Of a stretch of 64,000 nt of DNA, positions 43,355 through 51,869 are shown one piece after another (the stretch's first letter is position 1; each line of letters starts with the position of its first letter). The notes under the pieces were generated by a model that saw nothing but the letters and a program-made list of their open reading frames with translations, was not told where the DNA came from and did no database searches. Source of the stretch: Phycisphaerales bacterium (GTDB taxonomy: Bacteria > Planctomycetota > Phycisphaerae > Phycisphaerales > UBA1924); NCBI GenBank assembly GCA_027019265.1, contig JALUWX010000107.1:49881-113880 (forward strand), in the 5' to 3' direction. The position numbers were made by a program, and so were the translations under genes.

Positions 43355-44028
43355 CGCACGACGAGACAAACAACAACCCGGACACGAACCTCGATGCTTC
43401 CGCGCGGGATCTGCTGATCTCCCGCGTGATCGACGGGAGCGCGGACCCCGAGGATTGGTCCAGCTTCCGCGCGCTGGCCGCGCAGGACCCGGCGATCTGG
43501 AGCGAGCTCTCCTCGGCGCAGCGCGACCACGAGGCGCTGCGCGAATCGATCCATGCGCTCGAAGCGATCGCGCAGCGTGTCGATCTCCCCGGAGGGTCGG
43601 GATCCCCGCACGTGATCGAGCGCCGCTTCGATCTCGTCGCGCGCTGGGGCGGATGGGCGGCGGCCGCCGTCATCCTCATCGGATGGTTCACGGGTCTCGG
43701 GCCCGTCGGGGGAGCCCATCAACCCACGGGCAACGGACCCATGACGGGGAGCATGGTCCCATCGCTCAAGGGCGCGACCCCGGAGCAGGCGTTCGACCAA
43801 TACATCGAATCCGGGCGCGAGGACGGGCGCGTCGTCGCCGAGCTCCCCGACCAGCTCGTCGTCGAGACCCGACCCTTGGAAGACGGAACGATCGAGGTCA
43901 TCTATCTGCGCCAGATCATCGAGCGGAAAGTGCTCGACAAGGCGTATCGCGAAGTGACGGACGAGTTCGGGAACCGCTACACCATCCCGGTCCGGGTGGA
44001 CTCCGTTGTCCGGGATTCTTCTTTCTGA
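43351..44028 (+). CDS. Membrane-bound anti-sigma-like protein
   Basis: A 225-residue protein with a cytoplasmic N-terminal part (about residues 1-100), one membrane helix (about 108-125, WAAAAVILIGWFTGLGP) and a periplasmic C-terminal part. The N-terminal RDLLISRVIDGSADPEDWSS resembles the start of planctomycete anti-sigma factors that bind the preceding sigma factor; no zinc-binding HxxxCxxC motif is present. Overlap with the sigma gene is the main support for the role. The next gene encodes an exported PDZ protein, which may take part in signal sensing. Confidence 0.72.
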   Translation: MTHDETNNNPDTNLDASARDLLISRVIDGSADPEDWSSFRALAAQDPAIWSELSSAQRDHEALRESIHALEAIAQRVDLPGGSGSPHVIERRFDLVARWGGWAAAAVILIGWFTGLGPVGGAHQPTGNGPMTGSMVPSLKGATPEQAFDQYIESGREDGRVVAELPDQLVVETRPLEDGTIEVIYLRQIIERKVLDKAYREVTDEFGNRYTIPVRVDSVVRDSSF

Positions 44029-44154
44029 GCAACTTCGTCCCGAATTGTTCGGGATTGACGACAGGACCCGCCGGGGAGCGCATCCGAATAGGCGGGTCTG
44101 AGCACCATGAATGACACCCCGCGCACGATCGGGGGACGGACGGAGGCACTGCAC

Positions 44155-45699
44155 ATGAAACGCTCGAAACTGACAGCCGCGATGATCCTCAGCGCACTCG
44201 CGACGACCGGCTCGCTCGCGCACGCGAGCTCCGTGAACACCGATGAGAAGCCCAAGGGTTTCGTGATCCAGTCCGTCGGTTCCGACAACGGGCGCACGGT
44301 TTCGCGGAGCGAATCCAGCTTCGACAAACGCACGTGGAACTCCCAGGTCAACGACGGCGAGCACGTGTACGAGCTGCGCATGGAGGACGGGACGATCGTT
44401 CACGCGCGGATCGATGGCAAAGACCTGAGTAAAGATCGAATCACGAAGCGCGGCAGTGTCGTCGTGTTCCTCGATGAGAACGGGAAGACGCTCTATGAGT
44501 TCCGGACCGCGCCGGAGTCCCGCACATGGTTCGTCCGGGGACCCGAGGAGATCGAGATCGAAACCCCGATCACGGTTTCCGGGGATCAGATCCAGGTCTC
44601 CGCCGTCGTGTCCCGACCGAAAACCATGCTCGGGATCTTCCAGACCGAAGTCCCCGAAGCCGTCTCCGAGCATCTCGGGATCGAGGGCAACGCGATCATG
44701 ATCGAATCCGTGATCGAGGGGCTCCCGGCCGCGAAGTCCGGGCTCCGTGCGAAGGACATCATCATCTCGATCGACGGCTCCAACGGTGTGACGGGCTCCG
44801 AACTCACCGAGATCCTCAGCGCCCACGAACCCGGGGACGAGATCACCCTCAAGGTCATCCGCAAGGGTGACAAGAAAACGATCGAAGTCGAGCTCGAGTC
44901 GTACGACTCCGGAGCGCTCGGGATCACCCAGAGTATCGGTGTGATCGAAGCGCCCGAAGCTCCCCAAGCGCCGGGGCTGCCCATCACAGGAATGTGGATC
45001 GGGGAGCAAGGACGGGCGCTGCGCGAACGCGCGCTCGTCGAGATCGAACGATCCCTCCACGAGAGCGGATTGAGCGATGAGCAGGTGATCCGTGTCGAGA
45101 GCGCCGTCCGTGAATCGCTCAAGGAACTCGAGGAATCGGTCCGGGAAGCGTTCGAAGCCGGGGGGAACTCCACACGGCGGATCGGGGTCATCGGGAGGGA
45201 TCTCCGTTCCGAGGTCCGCGATGAGATCATGGACAAACTCCGCAGTGCGGGGCTCGCCGAGGACGAAGCGGATGACGTGGATCGGGTCGTCCGGGAGTCC
45301 ATCCAGGTCCTGGAGGAGTCGGTCCGTGAAGCTTCCCGAGCGATGGAAGAGCGGCTCGCGCGGTTCCCGCAACGAGAGAGCGACGAGCAGCGTGTCCTGA
45401 TCGAGGAGATGAAGCGGAAAGCGGAAGCAGCGATGCGCCAAGCGGAACGTCAGATCATCGAGTTCCGGGATGGGCGACTGACCCTCCGGAATCAGGCCGA
45501 GGACATCGAACGCGAATTCTTCGAGCTCGCAAAGCAACTCGAAGGCCGGAGCGCCGGTATGACCCAAGAGCTCGATTCGCGCTTGGATGCGCTCGAGGAT
45601 CGTCTGGACGAACTGGATGATCGGCTCGATCGGATCCTCGACATGTTCGAGGGGTTCGCGGATCGGATCGCGGAGCGTTTGGAGGACGATGACGACTGA
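44155..45699 (+). CDS. Exported PDZ-domain coiled-coil protein
   Basis: A 514-residue exported protein. The signal peptide is MKRSKLTAAMILSALA and ends near AHA. A PDZ domain lies at about residues 170-255 (GNAIMIESVIEGLPAAKSGL; GVTGSELTEILSAHEPGDEI). After it come long charged helices (about 280-514) with heptad-like repeats ending ERLEDDDD, a likely coiled coil. No protease catalytic domain is fused. ATG 44155 follows GGAGG by 8 nt; ATG 44107 in frame would place 16 polar residues before the signal. It is third in the sigma/anti-sigma operon and may sense envelope damage. A strong terminator follows at 45821. Confidence 0.82.
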   Translation: MKRSKLTAAMILSALATTGSLAHASSVNTDEKPKGFVIQSVGSDNGRTVSRSESSFDKRTWNSQVNDGEHVYELRMEDGTIVHARIDGKDLSKDRITKRGSVVVFLDENGKTLYEFRTAPESRTWFVRGPEEIEIETPITVSGDQIQVSAVVSRPKTMLGIFQTEVPEAVSEHLGIEGNAIMIESVIEGLPAAKSGLRAKDIIISIDGSNGVTGSELTEILSAHEPGDEITLKVIRKGDKKTIEVELESYDSGALGITQSIGVIEAPEAPQAPGLPITGMWIGEQGRALRERALVEIERSLHESGLSDEQVIRVESAVRESLKELEESVREAFEAGGNSTRRIGVIGRDLRSEVRDEIMDKLRSAGLAEDEADDVDRVVRESIQVLEESVREASRAMEERLARFPQRESDEQRVLIEEMKRKAEAAMRQAERQIIEFRDGRLTLRNQAEDIEREFFELAKQLEGRSAGMTQELDSRLDALEDRLDELDDRLDRILDMFEGFADRIAERLEDDDD

Positions 45700-45820
45700 G
45701 TTTCGGATCCCATGATCCCGGGTGAAAGCGGATCGGCGTTGCTCCCAATCAGGATGACCTGACGGAGATCAATGCACAGGACAACCACGACGCCGGTTCT
45801 GCTTGTCAGGACCGTTCCCC

Positions 45821-45862
45821 GGCGGCTGCGTGACGAGACCCCACGCAGCCGCCACTTTTTTT
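45821..45862 (+). terminator. Strong Rho-independent terminator after the PDZ gene
   Basis: GGCGGCTGCGTG (45821-45832), a 9-nt loop, CACGCAGCCGCC (45842-45853), then AC and seven T. A perfect 12-bp stem. It lies 121 nt after the stop codon of the PDZ gene. The 352-nt gap 45700-46051 otherwise holds only the Rrf2 promoter; I see no gene in it. Confidence 0.93.
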
Positions 45863-45996
45863 GGATCCCGATGACCCCGTTCAATCCGAGTGATTCGGTT
45901 CTGCTCTGCCTGAATCCCCGACTCCGGATCTCGGGGTGACGTATTGTGCTTCGAGCGATCGGTTTCGTTCGTACTGCGAATGTTCATCCGACGGGC

Positions 45997-46025
45997 TTGC
46001 TGGGGGTGTGGGACTCCGGTATTCT
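45997..46025 (+). promoter_or_regulatory. Promoter of the Rrf2 regulator gene
   Basis: TTGCTG (45997-46002), a 17-nt spacer, TATTCT (46020-46025). Good match in sequence and spacing to a sigma-70 promoter; it would give a short leader carrying the GGAGG at 46041-46045. No obvious Rrf2 operator dyad overlaps it. Confidence 0.6.
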
Positions 46026-46051
46026 TGTCTAACGGGATATGGAGGTCGTAT

Positions 46052-46516
46052 TTGCTTTCACAGACGACGGAATACGCATTACGCGCGATGAGCTGTCTGG
46101 CGTACAGCCCGGATCAACTCGTCTCGACCTCGGATCTTGCCGAAGTCTCGAAGGTCCCCATGAACTACCTCGCGAAGGTGCTCCAACTCCTCGCGCGGGC
46201 CGATCTGGTGAACGGGCGCCGCGGGGTCGGTGGGGGGTACAAACTCGCGCGGGGCGCGTCGTCGATCACCCTGCTCGACATCATCAACGCGATCGATCCG
46301 ATCCGGAGGATCGAGATGTGCCCGCTCGGGCTCGAGAACCACGGGGCGCTCTGTCCGTTGCACCGGCGGCTCGATCAGGCCTCCCAGATGCTCATCGGCC
46401 TTTTCTCCGACACCACCCTCGAGGACATCCTGACCGAGTCGGGCGCGAATCGCCCGCTCTGCGATGAGTCGATGACGGCGAAAGTCGAACTGACCCTCGG
46501 GCGATCGGGCTCCTAA
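46052..46516 (+). CDS. Rrf2-family transcriptional regulator, possible Fe-S sensor
   Basis: A 154-residue winged-helix regulator. It begins LLSQTTEYALRAMSCLAY, then LVSTSDLAEVSKVPMNYLAK, and VGGGYKLARGASSITLLDII, the wing and dimer helix of Rrf2 proteins. MCPLGLENHGALCPLHRRLD contains two Cys plus His residues in the place where IscR/NsrR-type members bind an Fe-S cluster; the usual third Cys is not obvious in the same window. I chose TTG 46052 because GGAGG lies 6 nt upstream and similarity starts there. It stands alone between the sigma operon and lysS. Targets unknown. Confidence 0.87.
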   Translation: MLSQTTEYALRAMSCLAYSPDQLVSTSDLAEVSKVPMNYLAKVLQLLARADLVNGRRGVGGGYKLARGASSITLLDIINAIDPIRRIEMCPLGLENHGALCPLHRRLDQASQMLIGLFSDTTLEDILTESGANRPLCDESMTAKVELTLGRSGS

Positions 46517-46531
46517 GCGCCGCGCGGCGAA

Positions 46532-46537
46532 TACGAT
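46532..46537 (+). promoter_or_regulatory. TACGAT -10-like element before lysS, leaderless-type
   Basis: TACGAT ends exactly 6 nt before ATG 46544. The six intervening bases (CGCTCG) hold no ribosome binding site. Confidence 0.5.
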
Positions 46538-46543
46538 CGCTCG

Positions 46544-48190
46544 ATGAGCGAGAACACGATCACCGAAACAACAAACGGGCACGACGAGGCGCACACCCCG
46601 TCGAGCGAGGATCTCCACAAGCTCGAGCTCCAGCGCCGGACCAACCGGGACGCGGTTTCCGACCTGGGTTTGCGTCCCTACGGGTCGCGCACCCCGGGTC
46701 TGATGGACCTGATCGAGGCGCACAACGCCTACGACGAGAGCTCGGACAAAGCGAACAAAGAGTCCGTGGCCGCGCGGAAAGCGTTCAAGAAAGACAACCC
46801 GGACGCGTCCGAGGACCAGCAGCCCGCGCTCGTGGACGATCGTCCGATCGTGAAGGTCGCCGGACGCGTTGTTCTTGCGCGCGACAACGGGAAGCTGGTC
46901 TGGCTCAACCTGCGCGACCACTCCTCCGAAGCGTTTCAGATCGCCGTGTCCAAGCGCGACTGCGACGAGCAGGGCTTCGCGCTCGCGAAGGTCCTCGACA
47001 TGGGGGACATCGTCATCGCGGAAGGGCCGCTGACGAAGACCAACACGGGAGAGGTGACGTGCTGGGCGTCGTCGCTCCGTCCCGGGAGCAAGTGTTTGGT
47101 CCCCCCACCCGAGAAGCACGCCGGGCTCCAGGACCCCGAGACACGCGCGCGGAAGCGATACATCGACATGTGGGCGAACCCCGAGACGACGCGCACCCTC
47201 ATGCTCCGCTCGAGGATTGTCAGCGCCATCCGACGTCTTCTGGGTGAGCGCGGGTTCGTCGAGGTCGAGACCCCCATGCTCCAGACCCAGGCCGGGGGCG
47301 CGGCCGCCCGTCCGTTCCTGACCCACCTAAACGCGCTCGATATCCCGCTCTCCCTCCGGATCGCGCCCGAGCTGTACCTCAAACGACTCCTCGTCGGCGG
47401 GATGCCCAGGGTCTACGAGATCAATCGGAACTTTCGCAACGAGGGTGTGGACAAGCGCCACAACCCGGAGTTCACCGCGATCGAGCTGTACGAAGCGTTC
47501 GGGGATGTCGAGTCCGTGATGGACGTGACCGAAGCGATCGTGCGCGAAGCATCGCGCGTCGCGCGCGCCGAGCGCGGGATCGAGGGGACCACACTCTCCT
47601 ACGGCGATCTCGAGATCGACTACGAGCAGCCCTTCCTGCGCGTGACCTACGCGGAGCTCTTCGAGAAGGCGCTCGGGTTCCCGATGAGCGATGTCGGGAA
47701 AGCACGAGCCGAGGCGCAGAAGCGCGGGTACAAGACCAAGAACGAGAAGGGTGTCGAGTTCGACGATCTGTGGGTCGTCAACGAGCTCTTCGAGGGTTTC
47801 GCGGAGAAGCTGATCGATCCCGCGCGTCCGACCTGGGTCATGAAGTACCCGGCCGCCCTGTCGCCGCTGACCCGTCCGAACGAGGAGGACCCGTCCTTCG
47901 CGGATCGTTCGGACCTGTTCATCGCCGGGATGGAGATCGGTCCCCACTACACGGAGCTCAACGACCCGGATGTCCAGGAAGCAAAGTTCCGTGAGCAGCT
48001 CTCGGGGATCGACGACGAGGAGTCCACGTTCCGGACATTCGACGAGGACTTCATCGAAGCGCTCAAGGTCGGGATGCCCCCGGCCGGGGGGATGGGGCTC
48101 GGGATCGACCGTCTCGTGATGCTCATGAGCGGGAAAGAAACGATCCGAGAGGTGATCCCGTTCCCGTTTGTCCGTCCGAAGCAGTCCTGA
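46544..48190 (+). CDS. lysS: Lysyl-tRNA synthetase, class II
   Basis: A 548-residue class IIb synthetase that charges tRNA-Lys. The N-terminal OB-fold anticodon domain includes VKVAGRVVLARDNGKLVWLN and is preceded by a Lys/Asp-rich insertion of about 40 residues (about 65-105), which makes it longer than E. coli LysS (505). Motif 1 is in GFVEVETPML, motif 2 in YEINRNFRNEGVDKRHNPEF, motif 3 in GGMGLGIDRLVMLMS. It is a single gene between an Rrf2 regulator and a strong hairpin at 48221. The start has no ribosome binding site but an upstream -10-like element. Confidence 0.95.
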   Translation: MSENTITETTNGHDEAHTPSSEDLHKLELQRRTNRDAVSDLGLRPYGSRTPGLMDLIEAHNAYDESSDKANKESVAARKAFKKDNPDASEDQQPALVDDRPIVKVAGRVVLARDNGKLVWLNLRDHSSEAFQIAVSKRDCDEQGFALAKVLDMGDIVIAEGPLTKTNTGEVTCWASSLRPGSKCLVPPPEKHAGLQDPETRARKRYIDMWANPETTRTLMLRSRIVSAIRRLLGERGFVEVETPMLQTQAGGAAARPFLTHLNALDIPLSLRIAPELYLKRLLVGGMPRVYEINRNFRNEGVDKRHNPEFTAIELYEAFGDVESVMDVTEAIVREASRVARAERGIEGTTLSYGDLEIDYEQPFLRVTYAELFEKALGFPMSDVGKARAEAQKRGYKTKNEKGVEFDDLWVVNELFEGFAEKLIDPARPTWVMKYPAALSPLTRPNEEDPSFADRSDLFIAGMEIGPHYTELNDPDVQEAKFREQLSGIDDEESTFRTFDEDFIEALKVGMPPAGGMGLGIDRLVMLMSGKETIREVIPFPFVRPKQS

Positions 48191-48220
48191 ACGGCGCATC
48201 GGATCATCGGTTCAAAATGA

Positions 48221-48250
48221 AAGGGACCCGCGCCCCGGCGCGGGTCCCTT
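48221..48250. terminator. Bidirectional terminator between lysS and the convergent gene
   Basis: AAGGGACCCGCGCC (48221-48234), loop CC, GGCGCGGGTCCCTT (48237-48250): a perfect inverted repeat of 14 bp, flanked by A-rich sequence on the left (AAAATGA) and CTTGT on the right, so it can act on both strands. Confidence 0.85.
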
Positions 48251-48274
48251 CTTGTATCCAGATCCGGAGCGAGA

Positions 48275-49423
48275 TCAGTCGTCGCCCTTGGGCTCGTTGT
48301 TCTGCTTGTTCGCTTCGCGCTGCTTGCGGAGCTCTTCCTCGTACTCCGCTTTCTTCTTCGCCTGGTTTTCCTGGGCGCGCTCCCGGGCTTCCTTCGTCGA
48401 GATAACTTTCCCGTCCTTGGTGGTGATGTGCCCCTCGAACGCTTCGGAACCCGTCACATCGACTTTCCCGCGACGAGAGACATCGATGCGCCGGACCATC
48501 GGGGAGAGATCGGGGACCTCACGGAGGGAACGCATCGCCTGGAAGAACGCGATCCCGTCGTCGATGCTGAGCTCACGGAACGCTTGGTCGAACCGATCAC
48601 GCTGCGCCTGCTGCGCGGCGGGGTCTTCATCGAGGGTGGCTTGCATCGAAGCGAGCTTCTTCGCGGCCGGGGAGATCAGCCCCGCTTTCTCGACGATCGC
48701 TTTCGCGTTGGTGGAACCCTCAGCGATCATCGCGTTGTACGCGAGCGTCGCTTCGTGGATCGAGTCCTGGAGCACGAAGCGCATCACTTCGCTCATCGGA
48801 TCCTCGGCGTTGAACTGGATCTCCGTCGTGATCGCTTGCTTGTACTCGTTGACGATGTACGAGTTCATCTCCGCTTGGGTGCGCGACAGGATCCCGCGGT
48901 TCTGGAGCTCCTGGGAGAGCGTGGACTTCCCGACGAGGGGCTTGATGAGCTCCGCGAGCTGCGCGAGCTCGTTGATGTCGCTCAGACTCACCTCCTCGAG
49001 ACGGCCATCGCTCGCGAGCCAGTACAGGTCGAGGTTCTGCATGACCAGGTGCTCGAACCGGGCGCGTCGGCCGTAGATGACGGGCATGATCCGATCGACG
49101 GCTGACTCCCCGACGTTCGGGTTCGCCTTGAGCGCCACGATCCCGGGGAGCTCAGCGAGACGGATGATCTTCCCGTTCTCGTCCTTCGACGCGAGCTTGG
49201 GGTAGGGGACCGAGGTATTGATGCGCTGCACATTCGTCGAACGGGACGTGACCCGCTTGGGCTGGGCTTGGGGCTCGGCGGCCGATTCAGCGGCGGGTTC
49301 CGAGGCCGGTTGTGCTTCTTTCGCGGGTTCCTTCTCGCTCGGGGGGGGCGCAACCTGCGCGAGGGCGCTGGTGCTCATCAGGAGCCCCGCAAGGGCGGCG
49401 ATGGTCTTGGTGTCGAGTCTCAT
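48275..49423 (-). CDS. Secreted protein of unknown function
   Basis: A 382-residue exported protein with a signal peptide (AALAGLLMSTSALA, cleavage after ALA at about residue 22). A Pro/Glu/Ala-rich linker (about 24-55) follows, then an alpha-helical body (INELAQLAELIKPLVGKSTL; QDSIHEATLAYNAMIAEGS) and a very charged Lys/Glu tail (about 350-382). No family recognised. The ATG follows GGAGG by 10 nt. It is a single gene with a terminator at its end, convergent with lysS and divergent from pyrE. Confidence 0.75.
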   Translation of the reverse strand: MRLDTKTIAALAGLLMSTSALAQVAPPPSEKEPAKEAQPASEPAAESAAEPQAQPKRVTSRSTNVQRINTSVPYPKLASKDENGKIIRLAELPGIVALKANPNVGESAVDRIMPVIYGRRARFEHLVMQNLDLYWLASDGRLEEVSLSDINELAQLAELIKPLVGKSTLSQELQNRGILSRTQAEMNSYIVNEYKQAITTEIQFNAEDPMSEVMRFVLQDSIHEATLAYNAMIAEGSTNAKAIVEKAGLISPAAKKLASMQATLDEDPAAQQAQRDRFDQAFRELSIDDGIAFFQAMRSLREVPDLSPMVRRIDVSRRGKVDVTGSEAFEGHITTKDGKVISTKEARERAQENQAKKKAEYEEELRKQREANKQNNEPKGDD

Positions 49424-49645
49424 GGGTAGATTTCCTCCCGGTTTCCTTCGTCGTGGTTGTCATACTCGTGGCGCGCAGCGCATGTGCTCATCGCACTCAT
49501 CGGCGAGCACACGGGTATGCTTCATCCGCGCCACGAGGGGTCGTTGAGCCCAACGTGCGCGGGTGTCAATTATGACGCGCCCACGACCAAAATCCGTGTG
49601 AACACGGAATTTCGGAAGCAGAGAGCGATCTTCTGGGACCACCAC

Positions 49646-50221
49646 ATGAGCACGAGCCACCCGACTATGACCCAAACACCAGAGCACCACGCCCTCGCGC
49701 AGAAGATCGCTGAAGCCTCCCTCCTCCGAGGGGAGTTCACCCTCCGCTCCGGGCGCACCAGCTCCTACTACCTCGATAAGTACAAGTTCTCCACCAAACC
49801 CGAGGTCCTCAAAGAGCTCGGACCCATGTTCGCGCGGGTCATCGGGGAGATCGAGTCCGCGTTCGGACCCGTCGATCGTCTCGCCGGCGCGGAACTGGGC
49901 GGGATCCCCCTCGTCACCGTCGCCGCGATGGAAACCGGGAAGCCCGCGATCTTCGTGCGCAACGCGAAGAAGGAATACGGCACCGCCAAGCAGGTCGAAG
50001 GGGACGTGCTTGAGGGGGAACGGGTTGTGTTCGTCGAAGACGTCGCGACGACGGGGGGTCAGGCGCTGGAGGCCGTCGATGTGCTCAAGGGTCTGGGGGC
50101 GCAGGTCCCGGCCATCGTGTCCGTGATCGATCGTGAAGAGGGCGCGCGCGAGAACATCGAGGGCGCGGGGGTCCGCTTCCACGCGCTGTTCACCAAGCGT
50201 GACCTCGGGGTTGATGAATAA
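49646..50221 (+). CDS. pyrE: Orotate phosphoribosyltransferase
   Basis: A 191-residue type I phosphoribosyltransferase that makes OMP from orotate and PRPP in pyrimidine synthesis. It has LLRGEFTLRSGRTSSYYLDK near the start, RLAGAELGGIPLVTVAAM, FVRNAKKEYGTAKQVEGD and the PRPP loop VVFVEDVATTGGQALEAVD. ATG 49646 is the family-consistent start; ATG 49667 in the same frame is an alternative. Upstream 49424-49645 is a divergent promoter region with no gene. The stop is 9 nt from the convergent RNase Z-like gene. Confidence 0.93.
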   Translation: MSTSHPTMTQTPEHHALAQKIAEASLLRGEFTLRSGRTSSYYLDKYKFSTKPEVLKELGPMFARVIGEIESAFGPVDRLAGAELGGIPLVTVAAMETGKPAIFVRNAKKEYGTAKQVEGDVLEGERVVFVEDVATTGGQALEAVDVLKGLGAQVPAIVSVIDREEGARENIEGAGVRFHALFTKRDLGVDE

Positions 50222-50230
50222 GGATCGGGA

Positions 50231-51163
50231 TCAGTCCCGAGCGGCGAGCTCGCGCTCCCGTTGCTCCGCTTCCTGCGCTTGGACCTCGTAGCGTTCCTTG
50301 TTCGCGCGATGATCCATCAGGAAATGGACCTTCTGTCCGAGCTCCGGACCCACCATGTCCATCAGCGCCTTCCGCGCTTGTCCGAGGTGGGTGCGCCGGG
50401 AGATGTGGCAGATGACCATGGCTTCGCACTGCGCGACCTTGATCCACTCCGCGATATCCGACACGTGCATGTGCATCCCCACCTTGGCGCGATCCTTGTG
50501 GTCGCGCTCGAAGAAGGTGCACTCGGAGATGATGATCTGCGCGTTCATCACGTCCTCGCGCAGCAGGTGCGGCCCCGGGAGCGTGTCCCCCGTGTACGCG
50601 ACCAGCGGCACATTCAGGTGATTCACGATCTCCTCACCCCGGTCCTTGAGCTCGCGCAGCTTCTCCTGGGGGAGCCCCATCAGCTCGGGCTTGAGCTTCG
50701 TGCGCTTCTCGACGAGCGTGTACCCCACGCTCGGGCACGTGTGCTCCGTCCGGAACGGGCGCAGGACGATGTTGTTCTTGATCTCGAGTTCATCCCCCTC
50801 GTCGAGCGCGACGACCTCGTACGGGGTCTTCTGCCGCTCGAGCGCCTGGAACCCGTCCATCATCCCGCGGATGTCGTTCTCGATGCGCGCATCGCACACG
50901 ATCGTCCCGGGGCCCATCCCCTGGAAGTTCCGCTGGGAGCACCAGTACGCGAGCCCCCCGATGTGGTCCATGTGCCCGTGGGTGATGACGGCGTACTTCG
51001 GCGCGAGGTGCGCGCGGGGCGCTTTGCCCATGTCGAAGCAGATGTCCATCTCGGGGATCGCGATCGAGGTCGCTTCGCCGGCCACGCTGAACCCCTGCAC
51101 CCGGAACGGCGGGAGGTAGAGGAAACCGAGCGAGCCTTCACGGGGTGGGGGACGAGGGATCAT
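50231..51163 (-). CDS. RNase Z-like MBL-fold hydrolase
   Basis: A 310-residue metallo-beta-lactamase-fold protein with an intact site: AVITHGHMDHIGGLAYW (HxHxDH), ECTFFERDHKDRAKVGMHMH and VAYTGDT, with a further His in VICHISRRTH. These and the SECTFFE segment resemble tRNase Z, which trims tRNA 3' ends; a plain MBL-fold phosphodiesterase is possible. It is clearly different from the ligand-less MBL protein at 15767. ATG 51163 follows GGAGG by 10 nt. It lies 84 nt downstream of a membrane-protein gene on the same strand and converges with pyrE. Confidence 0.85.
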   Translation of the reverse strand: MIPRPPPREGSLGFLYLPPFRVQGFSVAGEATSIAIPEMDICFDMGKAPRAHLAPKYAVITHGHMDHIGGLAYWCSQRNFQGMGPGTIVCDARIENDIRGMMDGFQALERQKTPYEVVALDEGDELEIKNNIVLRPFRTEHTCPSVGYTLVEKRTKLKPELMGLPQEKLRELKDRGEEIVNHLNVPLVAYTGDTLPGPHLLREDVMNAQIIISECTFFERDHKDRAKVGMHMHVSDIAEWIKVAQCEAMVICHISRRTHLGQARKALMDMVGPELGQKVHFLMDHRANKERYEVQAQEAEQRERELAARD

Positions 51164-51247
51164 GTCGTCGAATCCTCCGGAGCACGGCGCTTTCACGCCG
51201 GCGGAAACAGTTGGGTGTCCGGGGCTTTCCGGACGGGACGAGGGAGT

Positions 51248-51793
51248 TTAGGCGGGGTCCGATCGCCGCTTCACAAGCCACGAATGGAGTGTATCGACAA
51301 TGAGCAGAATCATGGTGGCGCAGGACGCAATCACGAAGAGCCTGACCAATGTGAGGACAGTGCGTCCGAACGAGAAGCGTGTCTCCGGGGGTTCGCCGGG
51401 GGACATATCCCAGAGCGATCGGTCGAACCGGGCGTAGTTGATCGCCGCTTCGGTGATCTGCTGGCGCTGGGCATCACTGAGTGATTCGAGACCAATCGGA
51501 TACATGATCGGGTCGTCGAGGATCGAACGGCGCACGAAGAACTCCAGCACCCCATTGATCGGTACCCCCACACGTTTCGGCTCGTAGAAGACGAAAGCAT
51601 CGGGGCGGAAGCCGGGTTCATCCCCAATCCGGATTCGTGCTTGCGTGTCATTCAGGACAGTGACCGAATCCGCGTCGAGCAGCATGTTCAGCTTCGGAAC
51701 ATCTGAAGACGACGGGTGTGCATATGCAAAGCAGAGCATCCCGATCAGGAAGCACGAAGCGAGCCAGATTGTCAGACGAACATCGGAACGCAT
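51248..51793 (-). CDS. Membrane-anchored protein of unknown function, atypical codon use
   Basis: A 181-residue protein with an N-terminal hydrophobic segment (about residues 6-25, LTIWLASCFLIGMLCFAYA), likely a signal peptide or anchor, and a second membrane helix near the C-terminus (about 148-170, LFVIASCATMILLIVDTLHS) followed by KRRSDP. The middle is soluble and probably periplasmic. No family recognised. Its codons end in A or T more often than its neighbours, which may mean recent acquisition or low expression. It shares strand with the RNase Z-like gene and is divergent from the first VTT gene. Confidence 0.68.
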   Translation of the reverse strand: MRSDVRLTIWLASCFLIGMLCFAYAHPSSSDVPKLNMLLDADSVTVLNDTQARIRIGDEPGFRPDAFVFYEPKRVGVPINGVLEFFVRRSILDDPIMYPIGLESLSDAQRQQITEAAINYARFDRSLWDMSPGEPPETRFSFGRTVLTLVRLFVIASCATMILLIVDTLHSWLVKRRSDPA

Positions 51794-51857
51794 GAAGTGA
51801 GATTCGCCGCATATCCGGATCGGTTCAGTCTGAACTGCTCCGAGCGGATTGGTGTGT

Positions 51858-51863
51858 TACCAT
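51858..51863 (+). promoter_or_regulatory. TACCAT -10-like element before VTT gene, leaderless-type
   Basis: TACCAT ends exactly 6 nt before ATG 51870; the six bases are CGCCGG. There is no ribosome binding site. Confidence 0.5.
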
Positions 51864-51869
51864 CGCCGG

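Noticed and set aside
44038..44054. Hairpin TCCCGAA-TTG-TTCGGGA between the anti-sigma and PDZ genes
   Set aside because: Short stem, no T-run and within an apparent operon; not enough to call a terminator or operator.
43165..45567. An 800-codon open frame antisense to the sigma/anti-sigma/PDZ genes
   Set aside because: Mirror of biased codons; no recognisable motif, and the plus strand holds a coherent operon.
45700..45820. A small RNA between the PDZ gene and its strong terminator
   Set aside because: No promoter was found in the segment; it is more simply the 3' untranslated end of the PDZ transcript.
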